Assembly (NCBI GenBank): GCA_021815805.1
Contig: JAKAZQ010000026.1
Location: forward strand, 1-47,610
Direction: 5' to 3'
Source: Pseudomonadota bacterium
Lineage (GTDB): Bacteria > Pseudomonadota > Gammaproteobacteria > Burkholderiales > Burkholderiaceae_C
Length of the DNA: 47,610 nt
Shown here: piece after piece, positions 28,437-42,186 of the stretch
How the letters are laid out: each line of letters opens with the position of its first letter
Numbering within the stretch: the stretch's first letter is position 1
Translations under genes and position numbers: made by a program
Notes under the pieces: generated by a model
Databases searched by the model: none
What the model saw: the letters and a program-made list of their open reading frames with translations, nothing else
What the model was told of the DNA's origin: nothing

Positions 28437-30149
28437 ATGTCTGTCAACCCCAGCGCCAGCACGTCTGGCGAATCCTTCGCCGCCCTGTTCGAGGAATCGC
28501 TGAAGACGCGCGACATGCGCACCGGTGAAGTCATCTCCGCCGAGGTCGTCGGTGTCGACCCCAACTTCGTGATTGTCAACGCCGGGCTGAAGTCCGACGC
28601 CTACATCCCGATCGAAGAGTTCAAGAACGACCACGGCGAAGTCGAGGTCCAGGTCGGCGATTTCGTGTCGGTGGCCATCGATGCCCTCGAGAACGGCTAC
28701 GGCGACACCATGCTGTCGCGCGACAAGGCGAAGCGCCTGGCGTCGTGGATGTCCCTCGAGAAGGCCCTGGAATCCGGCGAATTCGTCAGCGGAACCGTCA
28801 CCGGCAAGGTCAAGGGCGGCCTGACGGTCATGATCAACGGCATCCGTGCCTTCCTGCCCGGCTCGCTGCTCGATACGCGCCCGGTCAAGGACACCACCCC
28901 GTTCGAGGGCAAGACCCTCGAATTCAAGGTCATCAAGCTCGATCGCAAGCGCAACAACGTGGTGCTGTCGCGTCGCGCCGTGGTCGAGGCGAGCCAGGGC
29001 GAGGAACGCGCCAAGCTGCTCGAGAACCTGCGCGAAGGCATGATCGTGCACGGCGTGGTCAAGAACATCACCGACTACGGCGCCTTCGTCGACCTCGGCG
29101 GCATCGACGGCCTGCTGCACATCACCGACCTGGCCTGGCGCCGCGTGCGCCACCCCAGCGAGGTGGTCACGCCGGGGCAGGAACTCGACGCCAAGGTGCT
29201 CAAGTACGATCCGGAGAAGAATCGCGTCTCGCTGGGCCTGAAGCAGATGGGCGACGACCCGTGGGTCGGCGTATCGCGTCGCTACCCGTCGGGCACCCGC
29301 CTGTTCGGCAAGGTGACCAACCTGACCGACTACGGCGCGTTCGTCGAGATCGAGCCGGGCATCGAAGGCCTGGTGCACGTGTCCGAGATGGACTGGACCA
29401 ACAAGAACGTCGCGCCGAGCAAGGTCGTGCAGCTGGGCGACGAGGTCGAGGTGCAGGTGCTGGAGATCGACGAGGATCGTCGCCGCATCAGCCTGGGCAT
29501 GAAGCAGTGCCGCCCCAACCCCTGGGAGGAGTTCGCGGCCAACCACAACCGCGGCGACCGCGTGAGCGGCCCGGTCAAGTCGATCACCGACTTCGGCGTG
29601 TTCATCGGCCTGCCGGGCGGCATCGACGGCCTGGTGCACATGTCCGACCTGTCGTGGAGCGAGCCCGGCGAAGCCGCGGTGCGCAACTACAAGAAGGGCC
29701 AGGACGTCGACGCCGTGGTGCTGGGCATCGACATCGAGCGCGAGCGCATCTCCCTGGGCATCAAGCAGATGGAGGGCGATCCGTTCATGAACTTCGCCGC
29801 CATCAACGACAAGGGCAAGGTCGTCACCGGCACGGTCAAGTCGGTGGACGCGAAGGGCGCGGTGATCGATCTCGGCCAGGACGTCGAGGGCTACCTGCGC
29901 GCGTCGGAAATCTCCCGCGACCGCGTCGAGGATGCGCGCAACCTGCTGAAGGACGGCGACGAGGTCACCGCGCTGGTGATCAACATCGACCGCAAGAACC
30001 GCAGCATCCAGCTGTCGGTGAAGGCCAAGGACAGCGCCGAGCAGCAGGAGGCCCTGAGCCGTCTGGCGAGCGAGCAGCGCGAGGCAACCGGCACCACCAA
30101 TCTGGGTGCCTTGCTGCGCGCCAAGCTCGACAACCAGAGCCAGGAGTGA
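28437..30149 (+). CDS. rpsA: 30S ribosomal protein S1
   Basis: This 570-residue protein carries six S1 (OB-fold) repeats. The first two bind the 30S subunit and the rest bind mRNA, helping ribosomes use weakly structured or weak Shine-Dalgarno messages. The repeats are recognisable from their conserved strands, for example [40 protein letters not shown] and [20 protein letters not shown], each ending in phrases such as ISLGMKQ. The N-terminal [20 protein letters not shown] is typical. The ATG at 28437 is supported by the conserved start; only a weak GAGAAAG precedes it, as expected for an S1-controlled message. It follows aroA-cmk by 76 bases and precedes ihfB, the cmk-rpsA-ihfB order also found in enterobacteria. 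Confidence 0.98.
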   Translation: MSVNPSASTSGESFAALFEESLKTRDMRTGEVISAEVVGVDPNFVIVNAGLKSDAYIPIEEFKNDHGEVEVQVGDFVSVAIDALENGYGDTMLSRDKAKRLASWMSLEKALESGEFVSGTVTGKVKGGLTVMINGIRAFLPGSLLDTRPVKDTTPFEGKTLEFKVIKLDRKRNNVVLSRRAVVEASQGEERAKLLENLREGMIVHGVVKNITDYGAFVDLGGIDGLLHITDLAWRRVRHPSEVVTPGQELDAKVLKYDPEKNRVSLGLKQMGDDPWVGVSRRYPSGTRLFGKVTNLTDYGAFVEIEPGIEGLVHVSEMDWTNKNVAPSKVVQLGDEVEVQVLEIDEDRRRISLGMKQCRPNPWEEFAANHNRGDRVSGPVKSITDFGVFIGLPGGIDGLVHMSDLSWSEPGEAAVRNYKKGQDVDAVVLGIDIERERISLGIKQMEGDPFMNFAAINDKGKVVTGTVKSVDAKGAVIDLGQDVEGYLRASEISRDRVEDARNLLKDGDEVTALVINIDRKNRSIQLSVKAKDSAEQQEALSRLASEQREATGTTNLGALLRAKLDNQSQE

Positions 30150-30309
30150 GCATGCGCAGGGTGGCAACGCCCTGCCCATGCCTGATCCGGCGGCGCCAAG
30201 GCCTCGGCCGCGGCGCCGTATTCTTGTCCGGCAGGCGATGCGCTGCGGTGTCCGGCGCGCTGTCCGGCGCCGTGCCGGGTCGCCTGCCTCGCAGCGAATC
30301 CTTCCGACC

Positions 30310-30618
30310 ATGACCCGATCCGATCTCGTCGACCAGCTCGCTGCGCGCTTCGCCCAGCTCACGCATCGCGACGCCGAACTGGCGGTCAAGACCATTCTCG
30401 ATGCGCTGTCCGACGCCCTGGAGAACGGCCACCGGGTGGAGATCCGCGGATTCGGCAGCTTCTCGGTGAGCCATCGCCCTGCCCGCATCGGGCGCAATCC
30501 GCGCTCCGGCGAGCGCGTCGTGGTGCCGGAAAAGCGCATGCCCCATTTCAAGCCCGGCAAGACCCTGCGCCTGCTGGTGGATCGAGACACCCCGCAGGCT
30601 CCGCTCCCGCCCACGTGA
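30310..30618 (+). CDS. ihfB: Integration host factor subunit beta
   Basis: This 102-residue HU-fold protein contains [20 protein letters not shown] at the N-terminus, [20 protein letters not shown] at about 45-64, and the beta-subunit-type end [19 protein letters not shown]. It pairs with IHF-alpha (1711-2070) to form the DNA-bending heterodimer. The 160-base gap after rpsA has no convincing terminator, only a GGCGCC...GGCGCC inverted repeat near 30191-30218 and three copies of gtccggc, so ihfB may be partly co-transcribed with rpsA. The ATG at 30310 is at the conserved start; upstream in-frame sequence is not IHF-like. A CCGACC-type sequence rather than a clear Shine-Dalgarno precedes it. 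Confidence 0.96.
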   Translation: MTRSDLVDQLAARFAQLTHRDAELAVKTILDALSDALENGHRVEIRGFGSFSVSHRPARIGRNPRSGERVVVPEKRMPHFKPGKTLRLLVDRDTPQAPLPPT

Positions 30619-30643
30619 GCGTGCCTGCAGCGGCCCAGGCTCC

Positions 30644-30683
30644 TAGAATGAACGCAGCGCGGTCGAGCAAGCCGTGCTCGACC
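30644..30683 (+). promoter_or_regulatory. Possible lapA promoter with a 9-bp inverted repeat
   Basis: TAGAAT at 30644-30649 is a good -10, with only a weak GTGCCT as -35 at 17-base spacing (30621-30626). Just downstream, GGTCGAGCA (30661-30669) and TGCTCGACC (30675-30683) form a perfect inverted repeat across a 5-base centre. It could be an operator at the start of the lapA-lapB-rfaE1 message or an mRNA hairpin; there is no T-run. Confidence 0.45.
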
Positions 30684-30709
30684 GGCCCCGCTCCGACGCC
30701 CCCGATACG

Positions 30710-31030
30710 ATGCGCGCCTTCACCTGGTTCGTCCGTCTGATCCTGTTCCTGCTGCTGTTCGGCCTGGCGCTCAACAACCTCGAGCCGACGGTGCTGCACC
30801 TGCTGTTCGGCACGCAGTGGCGAGCTCCGCTGTTCGTGCTGCTGCTGTGCGCCTTCGCACTGGGCGCGCTGCTCGGCATCGCGGTCATGCTGCCGGGCTG
30901 GATGCGCGCGCGGCGCCTGCAGCGTGCGGTGCGCAGCAAGACGGGCATCGCCGAGGCTGCGCCCGCCGCCGCGCCGGCCGGCGCCGTCGAGCCGCCGCGC
31001 GTGATCGATGGGACGCCCGATGGAGTTTGA
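30710..31030 (+). CDS. lapA: Lipopolysaccharide assembly protein A (LapA domain)
   Basis: This 106-residue inner-membrane protein has two hydrophobic segments, FTWFVRLILFLLLFGLALNN at about 4-23 and PLFVLLLCAFALGALLGIAV at about 40-60. A short cytoplasmic basic stretch (RARRLQRAVRSK) and a Pro/Ala-rich tail follow. LapA (YciS) works with LapB to adjust LPS synthesis by controlling FtsH turnover of LpxC in E. coli. The ATG at 30710 is chosen because it starts right at the first membrane helix; an ATG 36 bases upstream only adds charged residues across the inverted repeat. The stop lies 11 bases into lapB, so the two proteins are translated as a coupled pair. Confidence 0.93.
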   Translation: MRAFTWFVRLILFLLLFGLALNNLEPTVLHLLFGTQWRAPLFVLLLCAFALGALLGIAVMLPGWMRARRLQRAVRSKTGIAEAAPAAAPAGAVEPPRVIDGTPDGV

Positions 31031-32192
31031 GCTGTGGTGGCTGCTCGCCCTGCCCGTCACCTTCGGGCTCGGCTGGCTGGCTTCGCGTCTCGACCTGCTG
31101 CAGCTCAAGCGCGACGGAGACAACCGGCGCGGCGCGTCGCTGGCCTATTTTCGCGGCCTGAACTTCCTGCTGAGCGAACAGCAGGACAAGGCGATCGACG
31201 CGTTCATCGAGGCCGTCACCGCGGATCCGGAAACCGTCGACCTGCATTTCGCGCTGGGCAATCTGTTCCGGCGTCGCGGCGAATACGAACGCGCCGTGCG
31301 CGTGCACCAGAACCTGCTGGCGCGCGCCGACCTGTCCGCGGCCCAGCGCCAGCGCGCCCAGGTCGCGCTGGCCCAGGATTTTTTCAAGGCCGGGCTGCTC
31401 GATCGGGCCGAGAGCGGCTACACCGCGCTGACCAGCACGGCCTACGAGTCGGAGGCGCTGGCCGCGCTGCTGCAGATCCATGAGCGCACGCGCGAATGGT
31501 CCTCGGCCATCGACATCGCGCAGCGCCTGGAGCGCCTGGCGGCCGGCAGCTGGGGGCGCCAGATCGCGCATTACCGCTGCGAGATCGCGTTGCGCCAGCG
31601 GCGCGACGGGGATCTGGTGGCGGCGCTGGATTCCCTCGACCAGGCGGTCGCCGCCGATCCGCGGGCGGTGCGCCCGTGGCAGTTGCGCGCCGTCATCGCG
31701 CAGCAGCGTGGCGAGCCGCTGGAGGCGCTGAACCACCTGCGCCATATCGCCACGCTGCGCCCCGATTTCACCGCGATCGTGGCCGCCGACCTCGCGCGCC
31801 TGTACCGCGATACCGACCAGCTGCAGCAGGGGCGGGACTGGCTGCGCAGCCACCTTCAGGAGACACCGGCCATCGAACTGCTGGACGCCGTGCTGTCGCT
31901 GGAGCCGGACGCCGAGGAACGCAAGCGCCTGACCCTGCAGTACCTGCAGGCCCACAAGACCCTGCTCGCCGCGCGGCGTGCCGTCGAGCAGGCCGAGGGC
32001 TCGGCGCGCGACGAGCCGCTTCGCGCCGCCGTGGCACAGGCGCTCGACGGCGCGCTGGCCAACCGCGAGCGCTATCGTTGCGCGGCCTGCGGCTTCGAGG
32101 TGCGCAACCACACCTGGCATTGTCCGGCGTGCATGGGCTGGGACACCTATCCCCCGCGCCGCAGCGAGGAACTGAGCCTCAGCGCCCCATGA
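31020..32192 (+). CDS. lapB: Lipopolysaccharide assembly protein B
   Basis: This 390-residue protein starts with a single membrane anchor (ELWWLLALPVTFGLGWLAS) followed by RRGASLAYFRGLNFLLSEQQ. About nine TPR-like helical pairs follow (for example KAIDAFIEAVTADPETVDLH). A C-terminal rubredoxin-like zinc knuckle closes it: YRCAACGFEVRNHTWHCPAC, two CxxC pairs at about 355-375. LapB (YciM) recruits FtsH to LpxC and so limits LPS synthesis; loss leads to LPS overproduction in E. coli. It overlaps lapA by 11 bases, and its stop forms an ATGA overlap with rfaE1, which places LPS control and heptose synthesis in one transcript. Confidence 0.95.
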   Translation: MEFELWWLLALPVTFGLGWLASRLDLLQLKRDGDNRRGASLAYFRGLNFLLSEQQDKAIDAFIEAVTADPETVDLHFALGNLFRRRGEYERAVRVHQNLLARADLSAAQRQRAQVALAQDFFKAGLLDRAESGYTALTSTAYESEALAALLQIHERTREWSSAIDIAQRLERLAAGSWGRQIAHYRCEIALRQRRDGDLVAALDSLDQAVAADPRAVRPWQLRAVIAQQRGEPLEALNHLRHIATLRPDFTAIVAADLARLYRDTDQLQQGRDWLRSHLQETPAIELLDAVLSLEPDAEERKRLTLQYLQAHKTLLAARRAVEQAEGSARDEPLRAAVAQALDGALANRERYRCAACGFEVRNHTWHCPACMGWDTYPPRRSEELSLSAP

Positions 32193-33121
32193 CCCCCGAC
32201 CAACTCCGACAGGCCCGCGTGCTCGTGGTGGGCGACGTCATGCTCGACCGCTACTGGTTCAGCAGCGTCGATCGCATTTCCCCCGAGGCGCCGGTTCCGG
32301 TGGCGCTGGTGCAGCGCGAGCAGGACCGCCTGGGTGGCGCCGCCAACGTCGCCCTCAACGCCGCGGCGCTGGGTGCCCAGACCACCCTGCTCAGCGTGGT
32401 CGGAGCCGACGACGCCGGCCGACGCCTCGCCACGCTGCTCGCGGACACCCCGGTGCGCAGCGCGCTGCGCCAGGTGCCGGGGCTGCGCACGACCCTCAAG
32501 CTGCGCGTCGTGGCGCGCCAGCAGCAACTGATCCGCATGGACTTCGAAGCCGTGCCGCAGCGCGAGGTGCTGCTCGACCTGATGGATCGCTACGAGCAGG
32601 AACTGGGTTTCCACGACGTGGTCGTGCTGTCGGATTACGGCAAGGGCGGCCTGGATCACGTGGCGCGCATGGTGCAACGTGCGCGGGAGCTCGGCCGCAA
32701 GGTGCTGATCGATCCCAAGGGGCGCGACTACTCGCGCTACCGGGGCGCCACGCTGATCACCCCGAACCGCGCCGAGTTCGCGCTGGTCGCCGGCGACTGG
32801 CGCGACGACACGGAACTCGAGGCACGGGCCCAGGCGCTGCGCACCGAGCTCGATGCGCAGGCCCTGCTGGTCACGCGCGCCGACGAAGGCATGAGCCTGT
32901 TCACGGCGGCCGGTCATCTGCACGTGGCGGCGCAGGCCAAGGAGGTCTTCGACGTTTCCGGCGCCGGCGACACCGTGATCGCGACGCTGGCGGCCATGCT
33001 CGGCGCCGGGGAGTCGCTGGAGCAGGCGGTGCGCACCGCCAACCGCGCCGCCGGCATCGTCGTAGGAAAGCTCGGCACCGCCAGCGTCGATCCGGCGGAG
33101 CTCTGGCCGGCCGGTGCCTGA
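32189..33121 (+). CDS. rfaE1: D-glycero-beta-D-manno-heptose-7-phosphate kinase
   Basis: This 310-residue PfkB-family sugar kinase phosphorylates heptose-7-phosphate at position 1 for the ADP-heptose of the LPS inner core. It shows VLVVGDVMLDRYWFSSVDRI at the N-terminus, RLGGAANVALNAAALGAQTT, IDPKGRDYSRYRGATLITPN, and the phosphate/ATP motif FDVSGAGDTVIATLAAMLGA with the catalytic Asp. It corresponds to only the kinase half (HldA/RfaE1) of the bifunctional E. coli HldE; the adenylyltransferase half is absent and must be encoded elsewhere, as in other betaproteobacteria. The start overlaps the lapB stop (ATGA), so it is translationally coupled to the LPS regulator. Confidence 0.96.
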   Translation: MTPDQLRQARVLVVGDVMLDRYWFSSVDRISPEAPVPVALVQREQDRLGGAANVALNAAALGAQTTLLSVVGADDAGRRLATLLADTPVRSALRQVPGLRTTLKLRVVARQQQLIRMDFEAVPQREVLLDLMDRYEQELGFHDVVVLSDYGKGGLDHVARMVQRARELGRKVLIDPKGRDYSRYRGATLITPNRAEFALVAGDWRDDTELEARAQALRTELDAQALLVTRADEGMSLFTAAGHLHVAAQAKEVFDVSGAGDTVIATLAAMLGAGESLEQAVRTANRAAGIVVGKLGTASVDPAELWPAGA

Positions 33122-33213
33122 GCCGCGACATGCGCCGCGCCTTGCGCGCGCCCCGATGCCGGCCAGCGAAATGACAGTTCCCAGCGGGACAGGACACTAG
33201 GATTCCTCCGACC

Positions 33214-34209
33214 ATGACCCATCGCATCGTCGTCACCGGCGCCGCCGGATTCATCGGCAGCAACATCGTGCGCGGCCTGAACGCGCGCGGCATCACCGAC
33301 GTCATCGCCGTCGACAACCTGACCCAGGCCGACAAGTTCCGCAACCTGGTCGACCTGCAGATCGCCGACTACGTCGACAAGACCGAGTTCTACGAGGCCT
33401 TCGCCCACGGTCGCTTCGGCGCCGTGGACAGCGTGTTTCACGAAGGCGCGTGCTCCGACACCATGCAGCACGACGGGCGCTACATGATGAGCAACAACTA
33501 CGCCGCCAGCCGCATGCTGCTGGAGGCCTGCATCGAGCGCGGCACGCGCCTGCTGTATGCGTCCAGCGCCGCGGTGTACGGCGCCGGCGAGCGTTTCTCG
33601 GAGCTTCCCGAGCACGAGCACCCGCTGAATGTCTACGGCTACTCCAAGCTGCTGTTCGACCAGCTGGTGCGCCGGCGCCTGCATGGCGCGCGCAGCCAGA
33701 TCGCCGGATTCCGCTACTTCAACGTCTACGGGCCCGGCGAGCGCCACAAGGGGCGCATGGCCTCGGTGGCCTGGCATCACTACCAGCAGTTCCGCGAGCG
33801 CGGGCGCGTCGAGCTGTTCGGAGCCTACGGCGGCTACGGCCCGGGCGAACAGAAACGCGATTTCGTGCTGGTCGATGACGTGGTGGCGGTGAACCTGTGG
33901 TTCTTCGACCACCCGCGGCACAGCGGCGTGTTCAACCTCGGCAGCGGACGCGCGCAGCCGTTCAACGACATCGCGCATGCGGTGGTGAATGCGCTGCGCG
34001 CACGCGCCGGCCAGCAGGAGCTGACACTGCAGCAGATGATCGACGAGCGCCTGGTGTCGTACATCGACTTTCCCGACGCGCTGCGCGGCAAGTACCAGTG
34101 CTTCACGCAGGCCGAGCTGCATGCGCTGCGATCGGTGGGCTGCGACCACGCCTTCGCCGATGTCGAGCGCGGGGTGCGCAGCTACATCGAGCGCCTGCCG
34201 CAGGCCTGA
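33214..34209 (+). CDS. hldD: ADP-L-glycero-D-manno-heptose 6-epimerase
   Basis: This 331-residue short-chain dehydrogenase-fold epimerase carries out the last step of ADP-L,D-heptose synthesis for LPS core. The NADP-binding motif is [20 protein letters not shown] at the N-terminus. [20 protein letters not shown] and [10 protein letters not shown] are family-specific. YGYSK near residue 145 holds the catalytic Tyr and Lys, and [20 protein letters not shown] is conserved. The C-terminal [20 protein letters not shown] matches HldD closely. It follows rfaE1 after 92 bases without an obvious terminator, with TAGGAT at 33198-33203 that could be a -10 of its own but lacks a paired -35. It converges with the ROK kinase gene. 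Confidence 0.97.
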   Translation: MTHRIVVTGAAGFIGSNIVRGLNARGITDVIAVDNLTQADKFRNLVDLQIADYVDKTEFYEAFAHGRFGAVDSVFHEGACSDTMQHDGRYMMSNNYAASRMLLEACIERGTRLLYASSAAVYGAGERFSELPEHEHPLNVYGYSKLLFDQLVRRRLHGARSQIAGFRYFNVYGPGERHKGRMASVAWHHYQQFRERGRVELFGAYGGYGPGEQKRDFVLVDDVVAVNLWFFDHPRHSGVFNLGSGRAQPFNDIAHAVVNALRARAGQQELTLQQMIDERLVSYIDFPDALRGKYQCFTQAELHALRSVGCDHAFADVERGVRSYIERLPQA

Positions 34210-34227
34210 GTAACCGGGGCTGGCGGA

Positions 34228-38413
<4,186 letters not shown>

Positions 38414-38492
38414 GGATGTGCTTTCCTCTCGAAATGTGGCTGGGAACGGTTGGCTGGCGGGATGCGGGGTGTCGTGCGAGCGGCGCGGGGCT

Positions 38493-41400
38493 TCAGGCGG
38501 CGGCCATGCGCGCGGCCGCCTCCATGTCCACCGCGACCAGGCGCGAGACGCCCTGCTCCTGCATGGTCACGCCCACCAGTTGCTCGGCCATGGCCATGGC
38601 GATCTTGTTGTGCGAGATGAACAGGAACTGGGTGGCTTCAGACATGGTCTCGACCAGGCGCGCGAATCGTTCGGTGTTGGCGTCGTCCAGCGGTGCGTCG
38701 ACCTCGTCCAGGATACAGAACGGAGCCGGGTTCAGGTGGAAGATGCCGAACACCAGCGCGATCGCGACAAGCGCCTTCTCACCGCCTGACAACAGGTGAA
38801 TGGTACTGTTGCGCTTGCCCGGCGGCTGCGCCATGACCTGCACGCCGGCGTCGAGGATCTCGTCCCCGGTCATGACCAGGCGCGCCGAGCCGCCCCCGAA
38901 CAGCTCCGGGAACAGGCGCCCGAAATGACGGTTCACCTCGTCGAAGGTCTGGCGCAGCTGGTTGCGGGTCTCGGCGTCGATGTGCCGGATGGCGTCCTCC
39001 AGCGTGTTCGCCGCCTGCTCGAGGTCGGCGTTCTGGGCGTCGAGGAATCCCTTGCGCTCGCGCGCCTGCTGCAGCTCTTCGAGCGCCGCCAGGTTGACCG
39101 CGCCGAGTGCCGTGATGTCGCGCTGCAGACGCTGCGCGTCGCGCGCCAGTTTCTCGGGATCGGCGTCCGCCGGCATGCGCTGCGCCAGTTGCCCGGCCAG
39201 CGTCTGGCGGTCGACCTGCGCCTGTTCCAGCTGCTGCTCGAACTGCTGCGCCTGCAGGCGCGCCTCCTGTTCCTGCAGCTGGCGCTCGCCGATGGCCGCG
39301 CGCAGGGGTTCGAGTTCGCGCTCCAGCTGCAGGCGCTGCTCGTCGTTCGAACGCACCCGCGCGACCAGTTCGTCGTGCTCCGCGCGCCGCCCATGCAGGC
39401 GCTGCTCGGCCTGCTCGCGCGCCTGCAGCGCGTCCTGCAGGCCGGCCCGCGCGCTTTCGTCGTGCAGACGCTCGAGCTCCGCGTCGGCGGCCTGCAGGCG
39501 CTGCGCGGTGGCGTCGAGCTGCTGGCGCGCCGTGTCGCCCATGCGCTGCGCATCGGCCAGGCGCTGCTGCAGGCTGCGCACGGCATACACGCTCTCGGCC
39601 TGCTGCTGCTCCAGCGTGCGCAGCGTGGCGCGGGCCTGCGCCAGTGCGGCCTGCTCGTGCGCCGCCTCGGCATCCCGCTCGATCTGCTCCTGCTGCGCCG
39701 CGCCGAGCTCGGCGTCGAGTTGCTCGAAGCGCGCTTCGCTTTCGGCCAGTTGCACGGCGAGTTCCTCGGCCTGCGCGCCGAGCTCCGCCAGGTCGGCGTC
39801 CAGGCGCTGCGCGCGCGCGTCGGCTTCCTGCTGCTGCTGTTGCAGTTTCAGGCGCTCGACCTGCACATCGTGGGATTGCCGGGTCAGCGACTGCAGGTCG
39901 CGCGTCGCGTCGCCCAGGCGCTGCTGCGCCTGCGTGAACGCCGCCTCGGCGCGCGCCGAGGCATCCTGCGCCTCGTCGGCCAGCAGCTTGTGCGCCCGCT
40001 GCTGGCGCTCCAGGTTGTCGATTTCCTGCGCCCGCGCGAGCAGCCCTTCCTGTTCGCTGTCGGCCGCGTACAGGCTGATGCTGTGACGCCCGACCATGTG
40101 TCCGTCACGGCACACGAGCAGCGCGCCGGGAGGCAGCTCGGCGCGCTGCTGCATCGCCTGCTGCAGGGTGTCCGCGGCGTGGACGCCGGCCAGCCATTCC
40201 TCGAGCACGCCGCGCAGGCCGGGATCCCCGATCCGAAGCAGGCTCGCGAGACTGCGCATGCCCGCAGCCGCCGGCGGCGCCAGCGCCCCCTGGGGCGGGC
40301 TGAAAAAGCTCAGCTTGGCGGGCGGCGGGTCGGCGGCAAAGGCCGCGGTGAGCTCCAGCGAGCGCACCTCGAGCGCCGCCAGGCGTTCGCGCAGCGCCGC
40401 CTCCAGTGCCGTCTCCCAGCCGGTCTCGACCTGGATGCGACTCCACAGCCGCGCCAGCGTGTCCAGGCCGTGGCGCGCCAGCCAGGGCTGCAGGCGACCC
40501 TCGGTCATGAGCTTTTCCTGCAGCGCCTTCAGGGCCTGCAGGCGCGCGCTGGTCGCGGTGAGGGTGGCGCCCGTCGCCTGCGCCTGCTCCAGCGCCTGCT
40601 GGCGCGCGGCCAGCAGTTGCGGCTGTTGCAGGCGGCCTTCATCGACGTTCGCCTGCGCGCGCGCGCAGGCGGTGTCCAGCGCCGCCTGCTGCTGTTCCAG
40701 CTCGGCCACGCGCGCCGCGTCCGGGCTGGCGAGCTGGCGCCGTTCTGCCTGCAGACGCTGCAGGCGCTGCTCCACGGCCTGGCGCTGCTGGCCGAGGCCG
40801 CGCTGGCGCTCGGCCTCGGCGTGCAGGCGCTGCTGGGCCGCCGCGGCACGTGCGCGCAGCTCGGCGGCGCGCATCTGCGCGTCGGCCAGGCGCGCCTCCA
40901 GCGCGGGGATCAGCTCGGCCTGTTCCTCGACGCGCGCTTGCGCCAGCTCCTGGCGTTGCGCGGCCGCCTCGCCGTCCACGGCCGCCGCCTCGGCATCCTG
41001 CTGCGCCTGCGACAGGCGATCCTGCCACTGCTGGCGCTGCTGTTGCAGTTCGGCCTGCGCGCGCAGCGCACGCTCGCGCGCCTCCACCACGAAGCGGATC
41101 TCGGCCTCCAGGCGCGCCACCTCGGCCTGCGCCGCGTACAGCTCGGCCTGCGCCGTGTTCAGCGCGTCGGCGGCGGCGTACTGGGCCTGGCGCAGTTCCT
41201 CCAGTGCGGCCTCGGCGGCGCGCAGGCGCGCCGTGTGCTCCTCCAGACGCAGTTGCAGCGAGCCGCCCTGTTCACGCAGACCGGCGCGTCGCTGCTCGGC
41301 CTCGTGCAGGCGCAGCAGCCACAGCGCGTGCTGGCTGAAGCGGGCCTGCTCCTGCAACTCGTGGTAGCGCTGTGCCACCGCCGCCTGCTGCTCGAGCTTG

Positions 41401-42017
41401 TCGAGCTGGCCGCCGAGTTCGCGCAGGATGTCCTGGACGCGCTGCAGGTTCTCGCGCGTGCCGTGCAGACGGTTCTCGGTCTCGCGCCGGCGCTCCTTGT
41501 ACTTCGAGACCCCGGCGGCCTCCTCCAGCATGATGCGCAGTTCCTCGGGGCGCGACTCGATGATGCGGCTGATCGTGCCCTGGCCGATGATGGCGTAGGA
41601 GCGCGAGCCGAGGCCGGTGCCGAGAAAGATGTCCTGCACGTCGCGCCGGCGCACGGGCTGGTTGTTGATGAAATAGCTCGATCCGCCGTCGCGCGTGAGC
41701 ACGCGTTTGACCGCGATCTCGGCATACTGGCCGAAACTGCCGCTGACGCGGTGGTCGCTGTTGTCGAACACCAGCTCCACGCTGCAGCGTCCGGCCGGCT
41801 TGCGCGCGCCGGAACCGTTGAAGATCACGTCGAGCATCGAGTCGCCGCGCAGTTCCGCGGCGCGCGATTCGCCGAGCACCCAGCGCACGGCATCGATGAT
41901 GTTGGACTTGCCGCAGCCGTTGGGACCCACCACGCCGATGCGGCGCCCGGGCATGTGTACGGCCACCGGATCGGCGAACGACTTGAAGCCGGCGAGCTTG
42001 ACGGTGGAAAGGCGCAC
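38493..42017 (-). CDS. smc: Chromosome segregation protein SMC
   Basis: This 1174-residue condensin ATPase has Walker A GVVGPNGCGKSNIIDAVRWV at about 29-48. Long arginine/glutamine/alanine-rich coiled coils flank a hinge at about 500-660 (QPWLARHGLDTLARLW, LLVCRDGHMVGRHSISLYAA). The head is completed by the ABC signature LLSGGEKALVAIALVFG at about 1075 and Walker B PFCILDEVDAPLDDANTERF at about 1100. It organises and segregates the chromosome, usually with ScpA/ScpB encoded elsewhere. The start codon is GTG at 42017; an AT-rich patch upstream (42036-42068) likely holds its promoter. The same DNA also encodes an open 1084-codon frame on the opposite strand that has no family likeness. Confidence 0.97.
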   Translation of the reverse strand: MRLSTVKLAGFKSFADPVAVHMPGRRIGVVGPNGCGKSNIIDAVRWVLGESRAAELRGDSMLDVIFNGSGARKPAGRCSVELVFDNSDHRVSGSFGQYAEIAVKRVLTRDGGSSYFINNQPVRRRDVQDIFLGTGLGSRSYAIIGQGTISRIIESRPEELRIMLEEAAGVSKYKERRRETENRLHGTRENLQRVQDILRELGGQLDKLEQQAAVAQRYHELQEQARFSQHALWLLRLHEAEQRRAGLREQGGSLQLRLEEHTARLRAAEAALEELRQAQYAAADALNTAQAELYAAQAEVARLEAEIRFVVEARERALRAQAELQQQRQQWQDRLSQAQQDAEAAAVDGEAAAQRQELAQARVEEQAELIPALEARLADAQMRAAELRARAAAAQQRLHAEAERQRGLGQQRQAVEQRLQRLQAERRQLASPDAARVAELEQQQAALDTACARAQANVDEGRLQQPQLLAARQQALEQAQATGATLTATSARLQALKALQEKLMTEGRLQPWLARHGLDTLARLWSRIQVETGWETALEAALRERLAALEVRSLELTAAFAADPPPAKLSFFSPPQGALAPPAAAGMRSLASLLRIGDPGLRGVLEEWLAGVHAADTLQQAMQQRAELPPGALLVCRDGHMVGRHSISLYAADSEQEGLLARAQEIDNLERQQRAHKLLADEAQDASARAEAAFTQAQQRLGDATRDLQSLTRQSHDVQVERLKLQQQQQEADARAQRLDADLAELGAQAEELAVQLAESEARFEQLDAELGAAQQEQIERDAEAAHEQAALAQARATLRTLEQQQAESVYAVRSLQQRLADAQRMGDTARQQLDATAQRLQAADAELERLHDESARAGLQDALQAREQAEQRLHGRRAEHDELVARVRSNDEQRLQLERELEPLRAAIGERQLQEQEARLQAQQFEQQLEQAQVDRQTLAGQLAQRMPADADPEKLARDAQRLQRDITALGAVNLAALEELQQARERKGFLDAQNADLEQAANTLEDAIRHIDAETRNQLRQTFDEVNRHFGRLFPELFGGGSARLVMTGDEILDAGVQVMAQPPGKRNSTIHLLSGGEKALVAIALVFGIFHLNPAPFCILDEVDAPLDDANTERFARLVETMSEATQFLFISHNKIAMAMAEQLVGVTMQEQGVSRLVAVDMEAAARMAAA

Positions 42018-42186
42018 GTTGTTGACGGAAAACCGAGTTTAACTAATTGATTTCACAAGCAAAAATCGCGGGGAATGCGGGCTCCGGCGATGATAGCATC
42101 GGCACGCCTGCACTCCATCCGGCGGCGCTGTGTGCCGGATAATGCGCAGCTTGCCCGTTTCGCCGGGCCTCGCCACCGCAATCGAC
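42018..42186. promoter_or_regulatory. AT-rich divergent spacer between smc and queF
   Basis: Bases 42036-42068 are the most AT-rich part of this neighbourhood. On the minus strand (smc side) they read TTTTTGCTTGTGAAATCAAT then TAGTTAAACT, compatible with a sigma-70 promoter, but spacing of the best hexamers is not ideal. On the plus strand GATAAT at 42138-42143 is a possible queF -10. I saw no preQ1 riboswitch-like pseudoknot before queF. Confidence 0.4.

Noticed and set aside
38796..42050. A 1084-codon open frame on the plus strand, opposite smc
   Set aside because: It is the antisense shadow of smc coiled-coil codons; its product is a Leu/Arg/Ala-rich low-complexity string without any family pattern, while the minus strand gives a complete SMC.
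42018..42186. Possible preQ1 riboswitch before queF
   Set aside because: No short hairpin with the A-rich tail and pseudoknot partner typical of preQ1 aptamers was seen; the AT-rich patch is better explained as promoter sequence.
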